A stretch of 64,000 nt of DNA, from positions 310,001 through 374,000 of the forward strand of contig JAHREI010000002.1 of assembly GCA_021733665.1 (NCBI GenBank), in the 5' to 3' direction. Within the stretch, counting starts at the first letter, position 1. Every line of letters starts with the position of its first letter. This stretch comes from Bacillus subtilis. Lineage in GTDB: Bacteria > Pseudomonadota > Alphaproteobacteria > Rhizobiales > Rhizobiaceae. Below, piece after piece: positions 17,349 to 25,803 of the stretch. The notes beneath the pieces were generated by a model. That model ran no database searches. It was not told the DNA's origin and saw only the letters and a list, made by a program, of their open reading frames with translations. Position numbers and translations under genes: made by a program.

Positions 17349-17816
17349 TCAGGCAACCTCAATCACGGCTTCGATTTCAACCGGTGCATTCAGTGGCAGG
17401 CCGGCCATGCCAACTGCGGAGCGGGCATGTTTGCCTGCATCGCCGAGAACGTCGATGAACAGCTGGGAACCACCGTTTGCAACCACGTGCTGATCGGTGA
17501 AATCAACAACTGATGCAACGAATACAGTGATCTTAACAATGCGCTTGATGCGGGAAAGGTCGCCGCCCAGTGCAGCTTTTGCCTGTGACAGTACGTTGAT
17601 AGCGCAATATTTTGCAGCTTCCTGTGCCTGTTCAATGGTCAGATCGCGACCAACCAGACCGGTGGAAACAAGCTTGCCGTCTTTCAGAGGCAACTGGCCG
17701 GAAGTGAACAGCAGATTGCCGCTCTGGGAAAATGGCAGATAAGCAGCAGCAGGGGCTGCAGATTCTGGAATGGTGATGCCGAGATCTTTGAGGCGGGTTT
17801 CGATTGTCGATGTCAT
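17349..17816 (-). CDS. RidA family protein
   Basis: This 155-residue protein belongs to the Rid/YjgF/YER057c superfamily; archetypal RidA hydrolyses reactive enamine and imine intermediates made by PLP enzymes. It carries FTSGQLPL near 37-44 and the C-terminal block KHARSAVGMAGLPLNAPVEIEAVIEV. Arg132 occupies the place of the arginine that binds the carboxylate in active RidA. The N-terminal extension (TRLKDLGITIPESAAPAA) is typical of a subgroup distinct from classical RidA, so deaminase activity is likely but not certain. It is the first gene of the leftward RidA-GDPD-acyltransferase-HIT cluster. Confidence 0.9.
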   Translation of the reverse strand: MTSTIETRLKDLGITIPESAAPAAAYLPFSQSGNLLFTSGQLPLKDGKLVSTGLVGRDLTIEQAQEAAKYCAINVLSQAKAALGGDLSRIKRIVKITVFVASVVDFTDQHVVANGGSQLFIDVLGDAGKHARSAVGMAGLPLNAPVEIEAVIEVA

Positions 17817-18095
17817 GGCGCTCTTTCCGGTTTTAATTCATCATCGCCTGTTGAAAAGGTGATGAGTCCTTCGGTCATTTCGATGCGGTCTTGAGACCGC
17901 AGGAATTCTTTAACAGTTTGCACTTCATTCTGCATGTCCATTGTTGCGGTCACTTATGTAAAATAGATGGCGCGCATCTCAAGAAAATGAATACGAAACT
18001 GATAGAATCAGTGGAGCATAGCAAAAGCTGTGATTTTTGCCTCGCTTCCGCCATGAGTTATTTTAACATGGCGATAAATTTATCGGAGAATCTCT

Positions 18096-18941
18096 ATGCG
18101 TTTTTTGCAGGCCCCCATTTTGCAGGCTGTTGTGTTCGGAACCGGTTTCGTTTTGCCCGCAATATTGAGTACGGCCGCTTATGCAGGAAACACGCTTCTG
18201 CCGCATCGTGCAGTTTATGATCTGACACTGGAGCGCGCAGATGAAAAATCCGGCATTGATAATGTCACAGGACGCATGGTTTACGAGTTTAACGGCTCAG
18301 CTTGCGAAGGTTTTACGACAAATTTCCGGTTTGTAACCCGCATTGATATGGAAGGTCAGGATCAGCGGATAACTGATCAGCAGACCACCACATTTGAAGC
18401 CGGTGACGGCAGCCGCTTCCGCTTCGTCAACAAGACCTTTGTTGATAAAGAGCTGATTAAAGAAGTGCGCGGTAATGCGACGCTGAATAAAAAGCAGATG
18501 GATGTGGCGCTGACAAAGCCTGAAAAACAAGATCTCAAATTGGCCATATCACAATTTCCGACCCGCCATATGGAAGAGATGCTGCAGAAAATCGATAAGG
18601 GAGACACGTTCTTTCAGTCTACGATTTTCGATGGTTCCGATGAAGCGAATAAAATCATGGCGACAACGGCTGTGATCGGTAAGGGGCAGATACTGCCTGC
18701 GGATAATGAGACTAAAGTCATGGGCGACGTGGCTAAGCAGGAAAGCTGGCCTGTGACGGTTGCTTATTTTGATGATGAAGAAAATGACGAGGGACTGCCG
18801 GTCTATCGCGTGAACTTCAAGCTTTATCGCAATGGCGTTACCCGTGATCTCAATATGGATTATGGTGATTTTGCTATGAAAGGCACATTGGTCAATCTGG
18901 AAATGTTTAAGCCAGCAGCAGATAGTGCTAGTTGTGAGTAA
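18096..18941 (+). CDS. eipB: Cell envelope integrity protein EipB (DUF1849)
   Basis: This 281-residue periplasmic protein matches the DUF1849/EipB family, described in Brucella as a beta-spiral protein required for envelope integrity. It has a signal peptide ending near Ala30 (AAYA), followed by LLPHRAVYDL, the block GRMVYEFNGSACEGFTTNFRFVTR, DQQTTTFE, FDGSDE and the C-terminal VYRVNFKLYRNGVTRDLNMDYGDF. The two cysteines, Cys70 and Cys280, fit the conserved structural disulfide of the family. A GGAGA ribosome binding site lies upstream of the ATG. It is a single gene with its own terminator, divergent from the RidA cluster. Confidence 0.88.
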   Translation: MRFLQAPILQAVVFGTGFVLPAILSTAAYAGNTLLPHRAVYDLTLERADEKSGIDNVTGRMVYEFNGSACEGFTTNFRFVTRIDMEGQDQRITDQQTTTFEAGDGSRFRFVNKTFVDKELIKEVRGNATLNKKQMDVALTKPEKQDLKLAISQFPTRHMEEMLQKIDKGDTFFQSTIFDGSDEANKIMATTAVIGKGQILPADNETKVMGDVAKQESWPVTVAYFDDEENDEGLPVYRVNFKLYRNGVTRDLNMDYGDFAMKGTLVNLEMFKPAADSASCE

Positions 18942-18966
18942 ATATAATTCGCATATTTAATTACGT

Positions 18967-18995
18967 AAGGCGACCTTGTTGAGGTCGCCTTTTTT
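18967..18995 (+). terminator. Intrinsic terminator after eipB
   Basis: A perfect 10-bp stem (AAGGCGACCT at 18967-18976 with AGGTCGCCTT at 18982-18991), a 5-base loop and a T-run begin 25 bp after the eipB stop. Confidence 0.92.
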
Positions 18996-19107
18996 ATTTA
19001 ACTAATTTTATACTTATAAATATCGCAAATATGACAAGATTTTTGTGTTGATTTCATTTGTCTTTATGACTTGTTTTCTTTTTTATAAATTCTTTCTGTG
19101 AGTTATT

Positions 19108-19605
19108 ATGTTTAAAAATATACTTATTATTTCGACGGTTCTCCTTGGTGCATCATCTGCGGTAACTGCAGTGCAGGCAGAGGAGAAAACACCTGTAAGA
19201 GCCGGCATGAAGTGCGCGCCAGTAAACCATTATGATGTGATAAAGTTTTTTGACCGCTGGAATGCTTCATTGCAAACACATGATCCGGTTAAGGTTGCTG
19301 AGAATTACAGCGCAGATGCTGTATTGTTGCCTACGCTTTCAGCACAGGTGCGTTACACCAATGAAGAGCGTATTGATTATTTTAAAGACTTTCTTAAAAA
19401 AAATCCTGTTGCTAGAATAGATAGCCGCACTATTCGCTTAGGCTGTAATAAGGCTATCGATAACGGGATTTACACATTTCGTTTTAAAGACGGAAGCGAG
19501 GCAACGGCCCGTTATACGTTTACTTATGCGTGGGACGGCGCTCGCTGGCTGATTACCTCGCACCACTCGTCTGTTCTGCCAAAAGACGCCAAACAGGCTG
19601 ATTGA
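19108..19605 (+). CDS. Secreted SnoaL-like / CaMKII-association-domain family protein
   Basis: This 165-residue protein has a signal peptide (MFKNILIISTVLLGASSAVTAVQA) and a single alpha+beta domain of the NTF2-like superfamily: FFDRWNASLQTHDPVKVAENYSADAVLLPTLS, YFKDFLKKNP and ARYTFTYAWDGARWLITSHHSS. Bacterial proteins of this type are annotated as calcium/calmodulin-dependent kinase II association domain or SgcJ/EcaC family; no kinase is implied and no substrate is known. Its upstream 110 bp are very AT-rich and its early codons are AT-biased compared with eipB and rpsB, a mild hint of transfer. It stands alone between eipB and rpsB. Confidence 0.75.
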   Translation: MFKNILIISTVLLGASSAVTAVQAEEKTPVRAGMKCAPVNHYDVIKFFDRWNASLQTHDPVKVAENYSADAVLLPTLSAQVRYTNEERIDYFKDFLKKNPVARIDSRTIRLGCNKAIDNGIYTFRFKDGSEATARYTFTYAWDGARWLITSHHSSVLPKDAKQAD

Positions 19606-19617
19606 GACTTGCATTTT

Positions 19618-19641
19618 GCGGCGAGATAAGTTAATCGCCGC
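19618..19641 (+). terminator. Weak hairpin after the SnoaL-like gene
   Basis: A 7-bp stem (GCGGCGA at 19618-19624 with TCGCCGC at 19635-19641) lies 12 bp after the stop codon. It is followed by ATTATTCC rather than a T-run, so termination is uncertain. Confidence 0.45.
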
Positions 19642-19669
19642 ATTATTCCACACACGGGATTTGGGTTTT

Positions 19670-19728
19670 GTACGGGAGAAATCCGTACAACGCCTCCGGT
19701 GGCACATTTGTGCCTCAGCCCGTGGAGG
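19670..19728 (+). promoter_or_regulatory. Structured rpsB leader (candidate autoregulatory RNA)
   Basis: Two hairpins precede rpsB by 24 bp: GTACGG (19670-19675) with CCGTAC (19683-19688), and a nested pair with outer arms CCTCC (19693-19697) and GGAGG (19724-19728) and inner arms GGCAC (19701-19705) and GTGCC (19710-19714). The outer right arm carries a GGAGG that could mimic a Shine-Dalgarno. Leader control of S2 synthesis is established in other bacteria; for this sequence it is inferred. Confidence 0.4.
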
Positions 19729-19751
19729 TTCAACCGGAAAAGGAAAATACA

Positions 19752-20519
19752 ATGGCATTGCCTGATTTCAGCATGCGCCAGCTTCTGGAAGCTGGTGTTC
19801 ACTTCGGTCACCAGACACATCGCTGGAACCCGAAAATGGCACCTTTCATCTATGGTGCACGTAACAACATCCACATTCTTGACCTGGCTCAGACCGTTCC
19901 TCTGCTGCACAATGCGCTGAAGGTTGTGTCCGACACTGTTGCACGTGGCGGCCGCGTTCTGTTCGTTGGTACCAAGCGTCAGGCTTCGGAAATCATTGCT
20001 GACGCAGCTGGCCGTTCGGCTCAGTATTACGTCAACTCCCGCTGGCTCGGCGGCATGATGACCAACTGGAAAACCATTTCCAACTCGATTCAGCGTCTGC
20101 GCAAGCTTGACGAACTGCTGTCGAGCGAAGCTCAGGGCTATTCCAAAAAGGAACGCCTGACTCTGGAACGCGAACGCGAAAAGCTGGATCGCGCTCTCGG
20201 TGGTATCAAGGATATGGGTGGCGTGCCTGACCTGATGTTCATCGTTGATACCAACAAGGAATCGATTGCAATTCAGGAAGCCAAGCGTCTTGGTATCCCT
20301 GTTGTTGCTATCATCGACAGCAACTGTAATCCTGACCAGATCGATTTCCCGATCCCAGGTAACGATGATGCTGCCCGTGCGATTTCGCTCTATTGCGACC
20401 TGATCGCTAAGGCTGCTCTGGACGGTATTATGCGTCAGCAGGGCGCTCTGGGCATCGACGTTGGTGCACAGGTTGAAGCTCCTGTTGAGCCAGCTCTGGA
20501 AGCTGCTGAAAACGCTTAA
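19752..20519 (+). CDS. rpsB: 30S ribosomal protein S2
   Basis: S2 is a small-subunit ribosomal protein. The sequence begins [29 protein letters not shown], with the diagnostic VHFGHQ, and contains [23 protein letters not shown] and [30 protein letters not shown]. At 255 residues it has typical alphaproteobacterial length. The start is ATG 19752, preceded by AAAAGGAAAA; a longer in-frame reading from 19668 runs through the leader hairpins and is not needed. tsf follows after 354 bp, as usual for the S2-EF-Ts pair. Confidence 0.98.
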   Translation: MALPDFSMRQLLEAGVHFGHQTHRWNPKMAPFIYGARNNIHILDLAQTVPLLHNALKVVSDTVARGGRVLFVGTKRQASEIIADAAGRSAQYYVNSRWLGGMMTNWKTISNSIQRLRKLDELLSSEAQGYSKKERLTLEREREKLDRALGGIKDMGGVPDLMFIVDTNKESIAIQEAKRLGIPVVAIIDSNCNPDQIDFPIPGNDDAARAISLYCDLIAKAALDGIMRQQGALGIDVGAQVEAPVEPALEAAENA

Positions 20520-20873
20520 TATGTTTTCCTGTCTGCCGGATCTGTTTTCAGATCCGGCAGATCGATTGCTTAAAAGACACAATCTGCCGAATTTGCGAAG
20601 CTTCAAAAATCTGCAGCTTTAAACCGGTAAAGACTGAAGCGGGTGAGCCGTTTCTGATTCCGTTCGCGAACGGTGTAATCTGTGTCATTCATTTGAGCCC
20701 TTTAAGGCTCCTGCTATCCCGTATGTATACAGTTGACGCTTTGCAATGATTGCAATGCGGGCTGTAATGATTAATCGGTCATTGAGTTAAAGACGGCTTA
20801 GCTGTCTGTGCAATGATCCTTAGCGGGCATGCCGCTTTGCCGGATGTCTGCTGCTTATCTCAAAGAGGCGACA
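20520..20873 (+). other. rpsB-tsf intergenic region with strong hairpin
   Basis: This 354-bp gap contains a perfect 12-bp hairpin just after rpsB (CTGCCGGATCTG at 20533-20544 with CAGATCCGGCAG at 20549-20560, loop TTTT) and a small CCGTTCG/CGAACGG hairpin near 20660-20674. No T-run follows either, so the first is more likely a processing or 3'-end stabilising site than a full terminator. tsf may have a promoter in the second half. Confidence 0.5.
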
Positions 20874-21797
20874 ATGAGCATTACCGCAGCAATGGTTAAA
20901 GAACTTCGTGAACTCAGCGGCGCAGGCATGATGGACTGCAAGACCGCTCTGAACGAAAATAATGGCGATATGGAAGCTGCCATGGACTGGCTGCGCGCTA
21001 AAGGTATCGCTAAAGCTGACAAAAAAGCCGGCCGTACAGCTGCTGAAGGTCTGGTAAGCGTTGCCAGCGAAGGCAAAAAAGCTGTTGTTGTTGAGGTTAA
21101 CTCCGAAACAGATTTCGTTGCCCGTAATGCTGCTTTCCAGGAAATCGTTGTTAACGTAACTAAAGTTGCACTCGCAACTGATGGTTCAACTGATGCAGTT
21201 GCAAACGCAACTTACCCTGGTTCGGATAAGACCGTAACCGACACAATCAAAGATGCTGTTGGCACCATCGGTGAAAACATGTCCTTCCGTCGTTCCGCTG
21301 CTCTGAGCGTGGAAAACGGTGTTGTTGCCACTTACATCCACAACGGTGTTGCTGATGGTCTTGGCAAGCTCGGTGTTCTGGTTGCAATCGAAACAACCGG
21401 TAATACAGACGCTGCTGCTGCTATCGGCCGTCAGATTGCAATGCATGTTGCTGCAACAAACCCGCTGGCTCTGACACCTGCTGAAGTTGATGCTGCTGCT
21501 GTTGAACGTGAAAAAGCAATCTTTGCTGATCAGGCTCGTCAGTCCGGTAAGTCGGAAGAAATCATCGCTAAGATGGTTGATGGCCGTATGCGCAAGTTCT
21601 TCGAAGAAGTTGTTCTTCTGTCCCAGGCTTTTGTTATCAATCCAGACCTGAGCGTTGAAGCAGCGCTTAAAGAAGCTGAAAAAGAAATCGGTGCACCTGC
21701 TAAGGTAACCGGCTTTGTTCGTTTCGCTCTGGGCGATGGCATTGAAAAAGAAGAAACAGATTTTGCTGCTGAAGTAGCTGCTGTTACTAAAGGCTAA
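20874..21797 (+). CDS. tsf: Translation elongation factor Ts
   Basis: EF-Ts recycles EF-Tu by catalysing GDP release. The 307-residue protein has an N-terminal UBA-like domain ([26 protein letters not shown]), the conserved core motif TDFVARN that contacts EF-Tu, and the C-terminal [12 protein letters not shown]. The start is ATG 20874 with AGAGGCG upstream; the in-frame extension to 20829 lacks support. It is followed by a strong terminator. Confidence 0.98.
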   Translation: MSITAAMVKELRELSGAGMMDCKTALNENNGDMEAAMDWLRAKGIAKADKKAGRTAAEGLVSVASEGKKAVVVEVNSETDFVARNAAFQEIVVNVTKVALATDGSTDAVANATYPGSDKTVTDTIKDAVGTIGENMSFRRSAALSVENGVVATYIHNGVADGLGKLGVLVAIETTGNTDAAAAIGRQIAMHVAATNPLALTPAEVDAAAVEREKAIFADQARQSGKSEEIIAKMVDGRMRKFFEEVVLLSQAFVINPDLSVEAALKEAEKEIGAPAKVTGFVRFALGDGIEKEETDFAAEVAAVTKG

Positions 21798-22222
21798 TAT
21801 GGCATGATGCGAAGCGATTGTGCTTTGCATAGAGCTGTAAATTATAAAATAGAGCGGTTTCTCCGGAGGCCGCTCTATTTTTTTTGTGTGCGTTTCGTAA
21901 AAAATGTCAGTTATTGCTGTGCAAGACGTGACAATGCTGTGTGCTTCATGTATGCGAAATCAATTCAGCTTTTTCCTGTCATCCTGCCGGCCAGATTCTG
22001 GTGCTTCCGGCGGGTTTGTCACGACAGGAGGCAGCCATTTCATTTCCGGCTTAATTCAGGCATGTTGCCTTGCAGTCATGTCATTCATAGGGTGTAACCG
22101 CTTTGGCGGGGAAGTCAGTCTGCGGGCTGGTTTTATGACGCGCATGTGATGCAGGCCGGACAAATTCGAGCATAGCTCTTCTTGCCAGCGGTAAAGACTG
22201 AGCGAACCATAAAAGGGATCCC
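21798..22222. other. tsf-pyrH intergenic region
   Basis: The first 90 bp hold the tsf terminator. The remaining 335 bp before pyrH contain no convincing gene; an 81-codon frame at 21904-22149 has low-complexity, cysteine-rich content and no ribosome binding site. A promoter for pyrH is expected here but I cannot place it. Confidence 0.5.
21849..21885 (+). terminator. Intrinsic terminator after tsf
   Basis: A 9-bp stem (ATAGAGCGG at 21849-21857 with CCGCTCTAT at 21870-21878) is followed by eight T residues about 50 bp after the tsf stop. Confidence 0.92.
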
Positions 22223-22945
22223 ATGACAGGCAAAACACTTTATAAGCGGGTTCTCCTCAAAGCCTCAGGTGAGGCGCTGATGGGCGGACAGGGATTTGGC
22301 ATTGATGTGTCTGTTGCTGATCGCATTGCAAGCGATATTGCTGAAGCACGTGCACTTGGCGTTGAAGTCGGCGTAGTTATTGGCGGCGGTAATATTTTCC
22401 GCGGCTTAGCTGTAGCCTCCAAGGGCGGTGACCGTGTAACCGGCGATCATATGGGTATGTTGGCGACTGTGATAAACTCACTGGCGTTGCGCACTTCTCT
22501 GGTTAAGCAGGGGGTTGATGCGGTTGTGCTTTCGGCAATCGCTATGCCGGAGCTGTGTGAGAGCTTCTCGCAGCGTCAGGCAACAGCCTATATGGATCAG
22601 GGCAAGGTTGTGATTTTCGCCGGTGGTACCGGTAATCCGTTCTTTACAACCGATTCTGCTGCTGCACTTCGTGCGGCTGAAATTGGTGCCGATGCTCTGT
22701 TCAAAGGCACGCAGGTTGACGGCATTTACAGTGCTGATCCGAAAAAAGACCCTACAGCAACCCGTTTTGATAATCTGACTCATAAGCAGGTTCTGGATAA
22801 GGGACTTGCAGTGATGGATGTGACAGCAGTGGCGCTGGCACAGGAAAATCATATTCCGATCGTGGTTTATTCGATCCATGAGGCGGGCGGTTTTGCTGAG
22901 ATTTTGCAAGGTAAAGGCCGTTGCACAGTGGTGCAGGATGTCTGA
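22223..22945 (+). CDS. pyrH: Uridylate (UMP) kinase
   Basis: PyrH phosphorylates UMP to UDP for pyrimidine nucleotide synthesis and acts as a hexamer. The 240-residue protein has the amino acid kinase fold signatures VLLKASGEALMG, VIGGGNIFRG, GDHMGMLATVINSLAL, VIFAGGTGNPFFTTDSAAALRA and the C-terminal TVVQDV. Length and motifs are typical. A GGGA ribosome binding site precedes the ATG. frr follows after 261 bp. Confidence 0.97.
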   Translation: MTGKTLYKRVLLKASGEALMGGQGFGIDVSVADRIASDIAEARALGVEVGVVIGGGNIFRGLAVASKGGDRVTGDHMGMLATVINSLALRTSLVKQGVDAVVLSAIAMPELCESFSQRQATAYMDQGKVVIFAGGTGNPFFTTDSAAALRAAEIGADALFKGTQVDGIYSADPKKDPTATRFDNLTHKQVLDKGLAVMDVTAVALAQENHIPIVVYSIHEAGGFAEILQGKGRCTVVQDV

Positions 22946-23042
22946 TAGGTGCTGAAACTGTGGTCGCACACAGTTCAATTCAGTAAAGCTATGATTTTGT
23001 GCTTATCATTTGCGCCAACCTGTTCTAAGTAAAAAGCGAATT

Positions 23043-23072
23043 ATGTGAGCTGAACTCTGTTTCAGCTCACAT
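23043..23072 (+). terminator. Hairpin between pyrH and frr
   Basis: An 11-bp stem (ATGTGAGCTGA at 23043-23053 with TCAGCTCACAT at 23062-23072) lies about 100 bp after pyrH. It has no following T-run, so it may be a leaky terminator or a processing site. Confidence 0.45.
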
Positions 23073-23206
23073 GCGTATTTCTTGTTCGGATTTTGCATTT
23101 GAATAAGAGCGGCAATACGCAGATTAAAGTTTGGAGCATCTGTGCTCCTGCAGGATTATGCGCATCACTGCGCGAGACGTTTGGTGTACGCCCAAGGAGA
23201 GATAAG

Positions 23207-23767
23207 ATGAGCGATGCTCTGGATGTAAACGATCTGAAACGCCGTATGGAAGGCGCGATTCAGTCCTTCAAACACGATCTGGGTGGTTTGCGCACAGGTC
23301 GCGCTTCGGCAAGTCTGCTGGAGCCTCTGACAATCGAAGCCTATGGCTCGACCATGCCGATCAATCAGGTGGCACAGATTACTGTTCCTGAAGCCCGTAT
23401 GCTGTCTGTTTCCGTATGGGATAAAAGCATGGTTGGTGCTGTAGAACGTGCGATCCGTGACAGCGGCCTGGGTCTGAACCCGATCACAGACGGTATGACA
23501 CTGCGCGTACCATTGCCGGAGCTGAACGAACAGCGCCGTAAAGAGCTGGTGAAGATCGCCAACCAATATGCGGAAGGCGCGAAAGTTGCTGCCCGTCACG
23601 TTCGTCGTGATGGTATGGACCAGCTGAAGAAGCTGGAAAAAGACGGCACTATCAGCCAGGATGACAGCCGTGTTCTGTCTGAAAAAGTTCAGAAAATGAC
23701 AGACGAAACCATTGCTGAACTTGATAAACTGCTTGTTACCAAAGAAGCAGAAATCATGCAGGTTTAA
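23207..23767 (+). CDS. frr: Ribosome recycling factor
   Basis: RRF works with EF-G to split post-termination ribosomes. The 186-residue protein has the standard sequence: [65 protein letters not shown] and the helical C-terminus [14 protein letters not shown]. The start is ATG 23207, 8 bases after a perfect AAGGAGAG; the upstream in-frame extension is not needed. Confidence 0.98.
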   Translation: MSDALDVNDLKRRMEGAIQSFKHDLGGLRTGRASASLLEPLTIEAYGSTMPINQVAQITVPEARMLSVSVWDKSMVGAVERAIRDSGLGLNPITDGMTLRVPLPELNEQRRKELVKIANQYAEGAKVAARHVRRDGMDQLKKLEKDGTISQDDSRVLSEKVQKMTDETIAELDKLLVTKEAEIMQV

Positions 23768-23784
23768 TCTACTACGATATTGTG

Positions 23785-23819
23785 TCAGAGTGATTTTGCT
23801 GTTGCAATCTCGCTCTGAC
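23785..23819 (+). terminator. Imperfect hairpin after frr
   Basis: Arms GTCAGAG and CTCTGAC lie about 20 bp after frr, extended inward by GTGA-type pairs. No T-run follows. It may be a weak terminator between frr and uppS. Confidence 0.4.
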
Positions 23820-24011
23820 GCGTGATTTGACCGACTTGGCCGTTAGAATTTTACATTTTGTAAGTTCCGGTTTTTGTACCGGATTGGCCGTGTAAATGAC
23901 ATGTTTACAGGCACTTGATGATCAGCATGGTTCTGCTGAATTGTTTTCCAAAACCGGATAAGTATGGCGCCTGACGGCAGCCGTTTTGTCACTAAAGAGG
24001 AATATGCCCGA

Positions 24012-24776
24012 ATGTCCGATCCGCGTCACATCGCCATTATTATGGATGGCAATGGTCGTTGGGCTAAAGCACGGGGCTTGCCACGTGTTGCCGGTCATAA
24101 AGCGGGTGTGGACGCCTTGCGTGCGATTGTTCGTGCAGCAGGGGATAAAGATCTGGAATTCCTCACACTCTTTGCATTTTCATCTGAAAACTGGACACGG
24201 CCGACCTCTGAAGTCACGGAATTGATGGGCTTGCTGAAGCTGTTCATCCGTCGTGATCTGAGTAAACTTCACAGTCAGAATGTCCGTGTTCGTATTATCG
24301 GCTCGCGCGAGGATTTGGCTGCTGACATTTGTGGTCTTCTGGATGAGGCAGAAACACGAACTGCGGCGAATACCGGGCTGACTCTTGTCATAGCTTTTAA
24401 TTACGGTTCACGCGACGAGCTGGCGCGCGGTATGCGCAAAATCGCCGAGGAGGTTGCTGCCGGACGGCTGAAGCCGGAGGCGATTACCGCAGAAATGATT
24501 TCATCAAAGCTGGATACAGACGGGATTCCTGATCCTGATCTGATTATCCGTACCAGTGGTGAGATGCGCCTTTCTAATTTTCTGCTCTGGCAGGCTGCCT
24601 ATTCCGAGTTCTTATTTGCGCCGGAATACTGGCCGGACTTCAAGCCTGCGCATTTCTATGCAGCAATCGACGAATATCATAAGCGTGTCCGCCGTTTCGG
24701 CGGACTGACTACAGAAGAGGTGCAGGATTTCTCCGGTGATTCTGATGTCGTGCCTTTACGGCATACGGCAGGGTAA
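24012..24776 (+). CDS. uppS: Undecaprenyl diphosphate synthase (isoprenyl transferase)
   Basis: UppS condenses isopentenyl diphosphate onto farnesyl diphosphate to make the C55 carrier lipid for peptidoglycan and LPS. The cis-prenyltransferase motifs are complete: [27 protein letters not shown] near the start (catalytic Asp in MDGNGRW), [27 protein letters not shown] and [26 protein letters not shown] chose ATG 24012 (254 residues, like E. coli UppS) because AGAGGAA lies 9 bases upstream; ATG 23964 would add 16 residues. cdsA follows after a dispersed repeat. Confidence 0.96.
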   Translation: MSDPRHIAIIMDGNGRWAKARGLPRVAGHKAGVDALRAIVRAAGDKDLEFLTLFAFSSENWTRPTSEVTELMGLLKLFIRRDLSKLHSQNVRVRIIGSREDLAADICGLLDEAETRTAANTGLTLVIAFNYGSRDELARGMRKIAEEVAAGRLKPEAITAEMISSKLDTDGIPDPDLIIRTSGEMRLSNFLLWQAAYSEFLFAPEYWPDFKPAHFYAAIDEYHKRVRRFGGLTTEEVQDFSGDSDVVPLRHTAG

Positions 24777-24778
24777 GC

Positions 24779-24883
24779 TAGAGCGCCGTGTGCCAGACTT
24801 GGCACACAAAACTCGCTCTAACACTTTAAAATTAGAGTATAATTTCACCTCTAACTGATCCAAGTTTAAGGAATTATGCTCTA
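24779..24883 (-). repeat. Two-hairpin dispersed repeat, copy 2 (inverted)
   Basis: Relative to the copies at 13260-13357 and 40988-41086 this one is inverted. It has outer arms TAGAGCG (24779-24785) and CGCTCTA (24814-24820) with inner GTGTGCCA and TGGCACAC, then the shared linker and an AT-rich arm ending ATTATGCTCTA. It begins 2 bp after the uppS stop codon and ends about 60 bp before cdsA, inside the core uppS-cdsA pair. Confidence 0.8.
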
Positions 24884-24940
24884 ACTGGGTGATTCAGGCT
24901 GTCTGAACACGTGTCATACTATTCAGGGGCGAGGGGTTTC

Positions 24941-25753
24941 GTGTCCAATTTACAATTGCGTATCATGACAGCAGCAGTGCTTGCGCCTGTTACAATTCTG
25001 CTGATCTGGCTTGGTGGTATGAGCTTCCGTGTGCTGGCTGTGGTTATCGGCTTTGCGATTTTCTTTGAATGGACAACGCTGAGCGCCTCAAAGCAGACAC
25101 GCTCCGGTCTGACTGCGGCATGGGCGGTATTGTCCATCGCTGCCGGTTTGTTGCTGATTGAAGTGCCTTCACTCCAAATTCTGGCTATTCTTGCTGCCGG
25201 TGCGATTTTCCTCATTCAGCGTTCGAATTGGGCAGCTGCGGGTTTGCTCTATGCCGGCGTGCCAATGGTTTGTCTGGCGATTCTGCGCGGGGACACAACA
25301 TCGGGCTTGATTGCAATCATTTATCTTTTTGCCCTTGTCTGGGCGACAGATATTTTTGCTTATTTTACGGGTCGTACTTTGGGCGGGCCTAAACTGGCAC
25401 CACGTTTTTCGCCGAATAAAACCTGGTCCGGCGCAATTGGTGGTGTGGTTGCGGCAATGATTGCTGCCGCAGCGGTAAGCTATTTCAGTTTTGATCGCGT
25501 GAAATATCCGATGGTCATACTGGCGATCATGCTTTCTGTTGCTTCGCAGATCGGTGATCTTGGCGAATCCTGGGTTAAGCGCCGCTTTGGTGCCAAAGAT
25601 TCCGGTAAATTATTGCCGGGTCACGGTGGCGTGATGGATCGTGTTGACGGTTTGATCGTAGCGGCAGTTATGCTTTATGTGATTGGCGCTTTGGTGACCG
25701 GATCAGATACACCATCATCCATGTTTATCGGTATTGTTTTGCAGCCTTTGTAA
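24941..25753 (+). CDS. cdsA: Phosphatidate cytidylyltransferase (CDP-diacylglycerol synthase)
   Basis: CdsA makes CDP-diacylglycerol from CTP and phosphatidic acid at the inner membrane, the branch point of phospholipid synthesis. The 270-residue protein has about eight membrane helices and the family signature near the C-terminus (SQIGDLGESWVKRRFGAKDSGKLLPGHGGVMDRVDGL), including the metal-binding Asp residues. I chose GTG 24941 (SNLQLRIMTAAVLAP) because GAGGGG lies 4 bases before it and homologs start MSNLQ-like; an upstream GTG at 24911 would add 10 residues. rseP follows after 50 bp. Confidence 0.95.
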   Translation: MSNLQLRIMTAAVLAPVTILLIWLGGMSFRVLAVVIGFAIFFEWTTLSASKQTRSGLTAAWAVLSIAAGLLLIEVPSLQILAILAAGAIFLIQRSNWAAAGLLYAGVPMVCLAILRGDTTSGLIAIIYLFALVWATDIFAYFTGRTLGGPKLAPRFSPNKTWSGAIGGVVAAMIAAAAVSYFSFDRVKYPMVILAIMLSVASQIGDLGESWVKRRFGAKDSGKLLPGHGGVMDRVDGLIVAAVMLYVIGALVTGSDTPSSMFIGIVLQPL

Positions 25754-25803
25754 AATTGACAGCGATGACAGTTTTTAGAATTTGAAAGTCGGGAGACAGG
25801 GTT

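Noticed and set aside
21904-22149. 81-codon frame between tsf and pyrH
   Set aside because: Cysteine- and methionine-rich with no ribosome binding site or family, in a region expected to be a promoter and leader.
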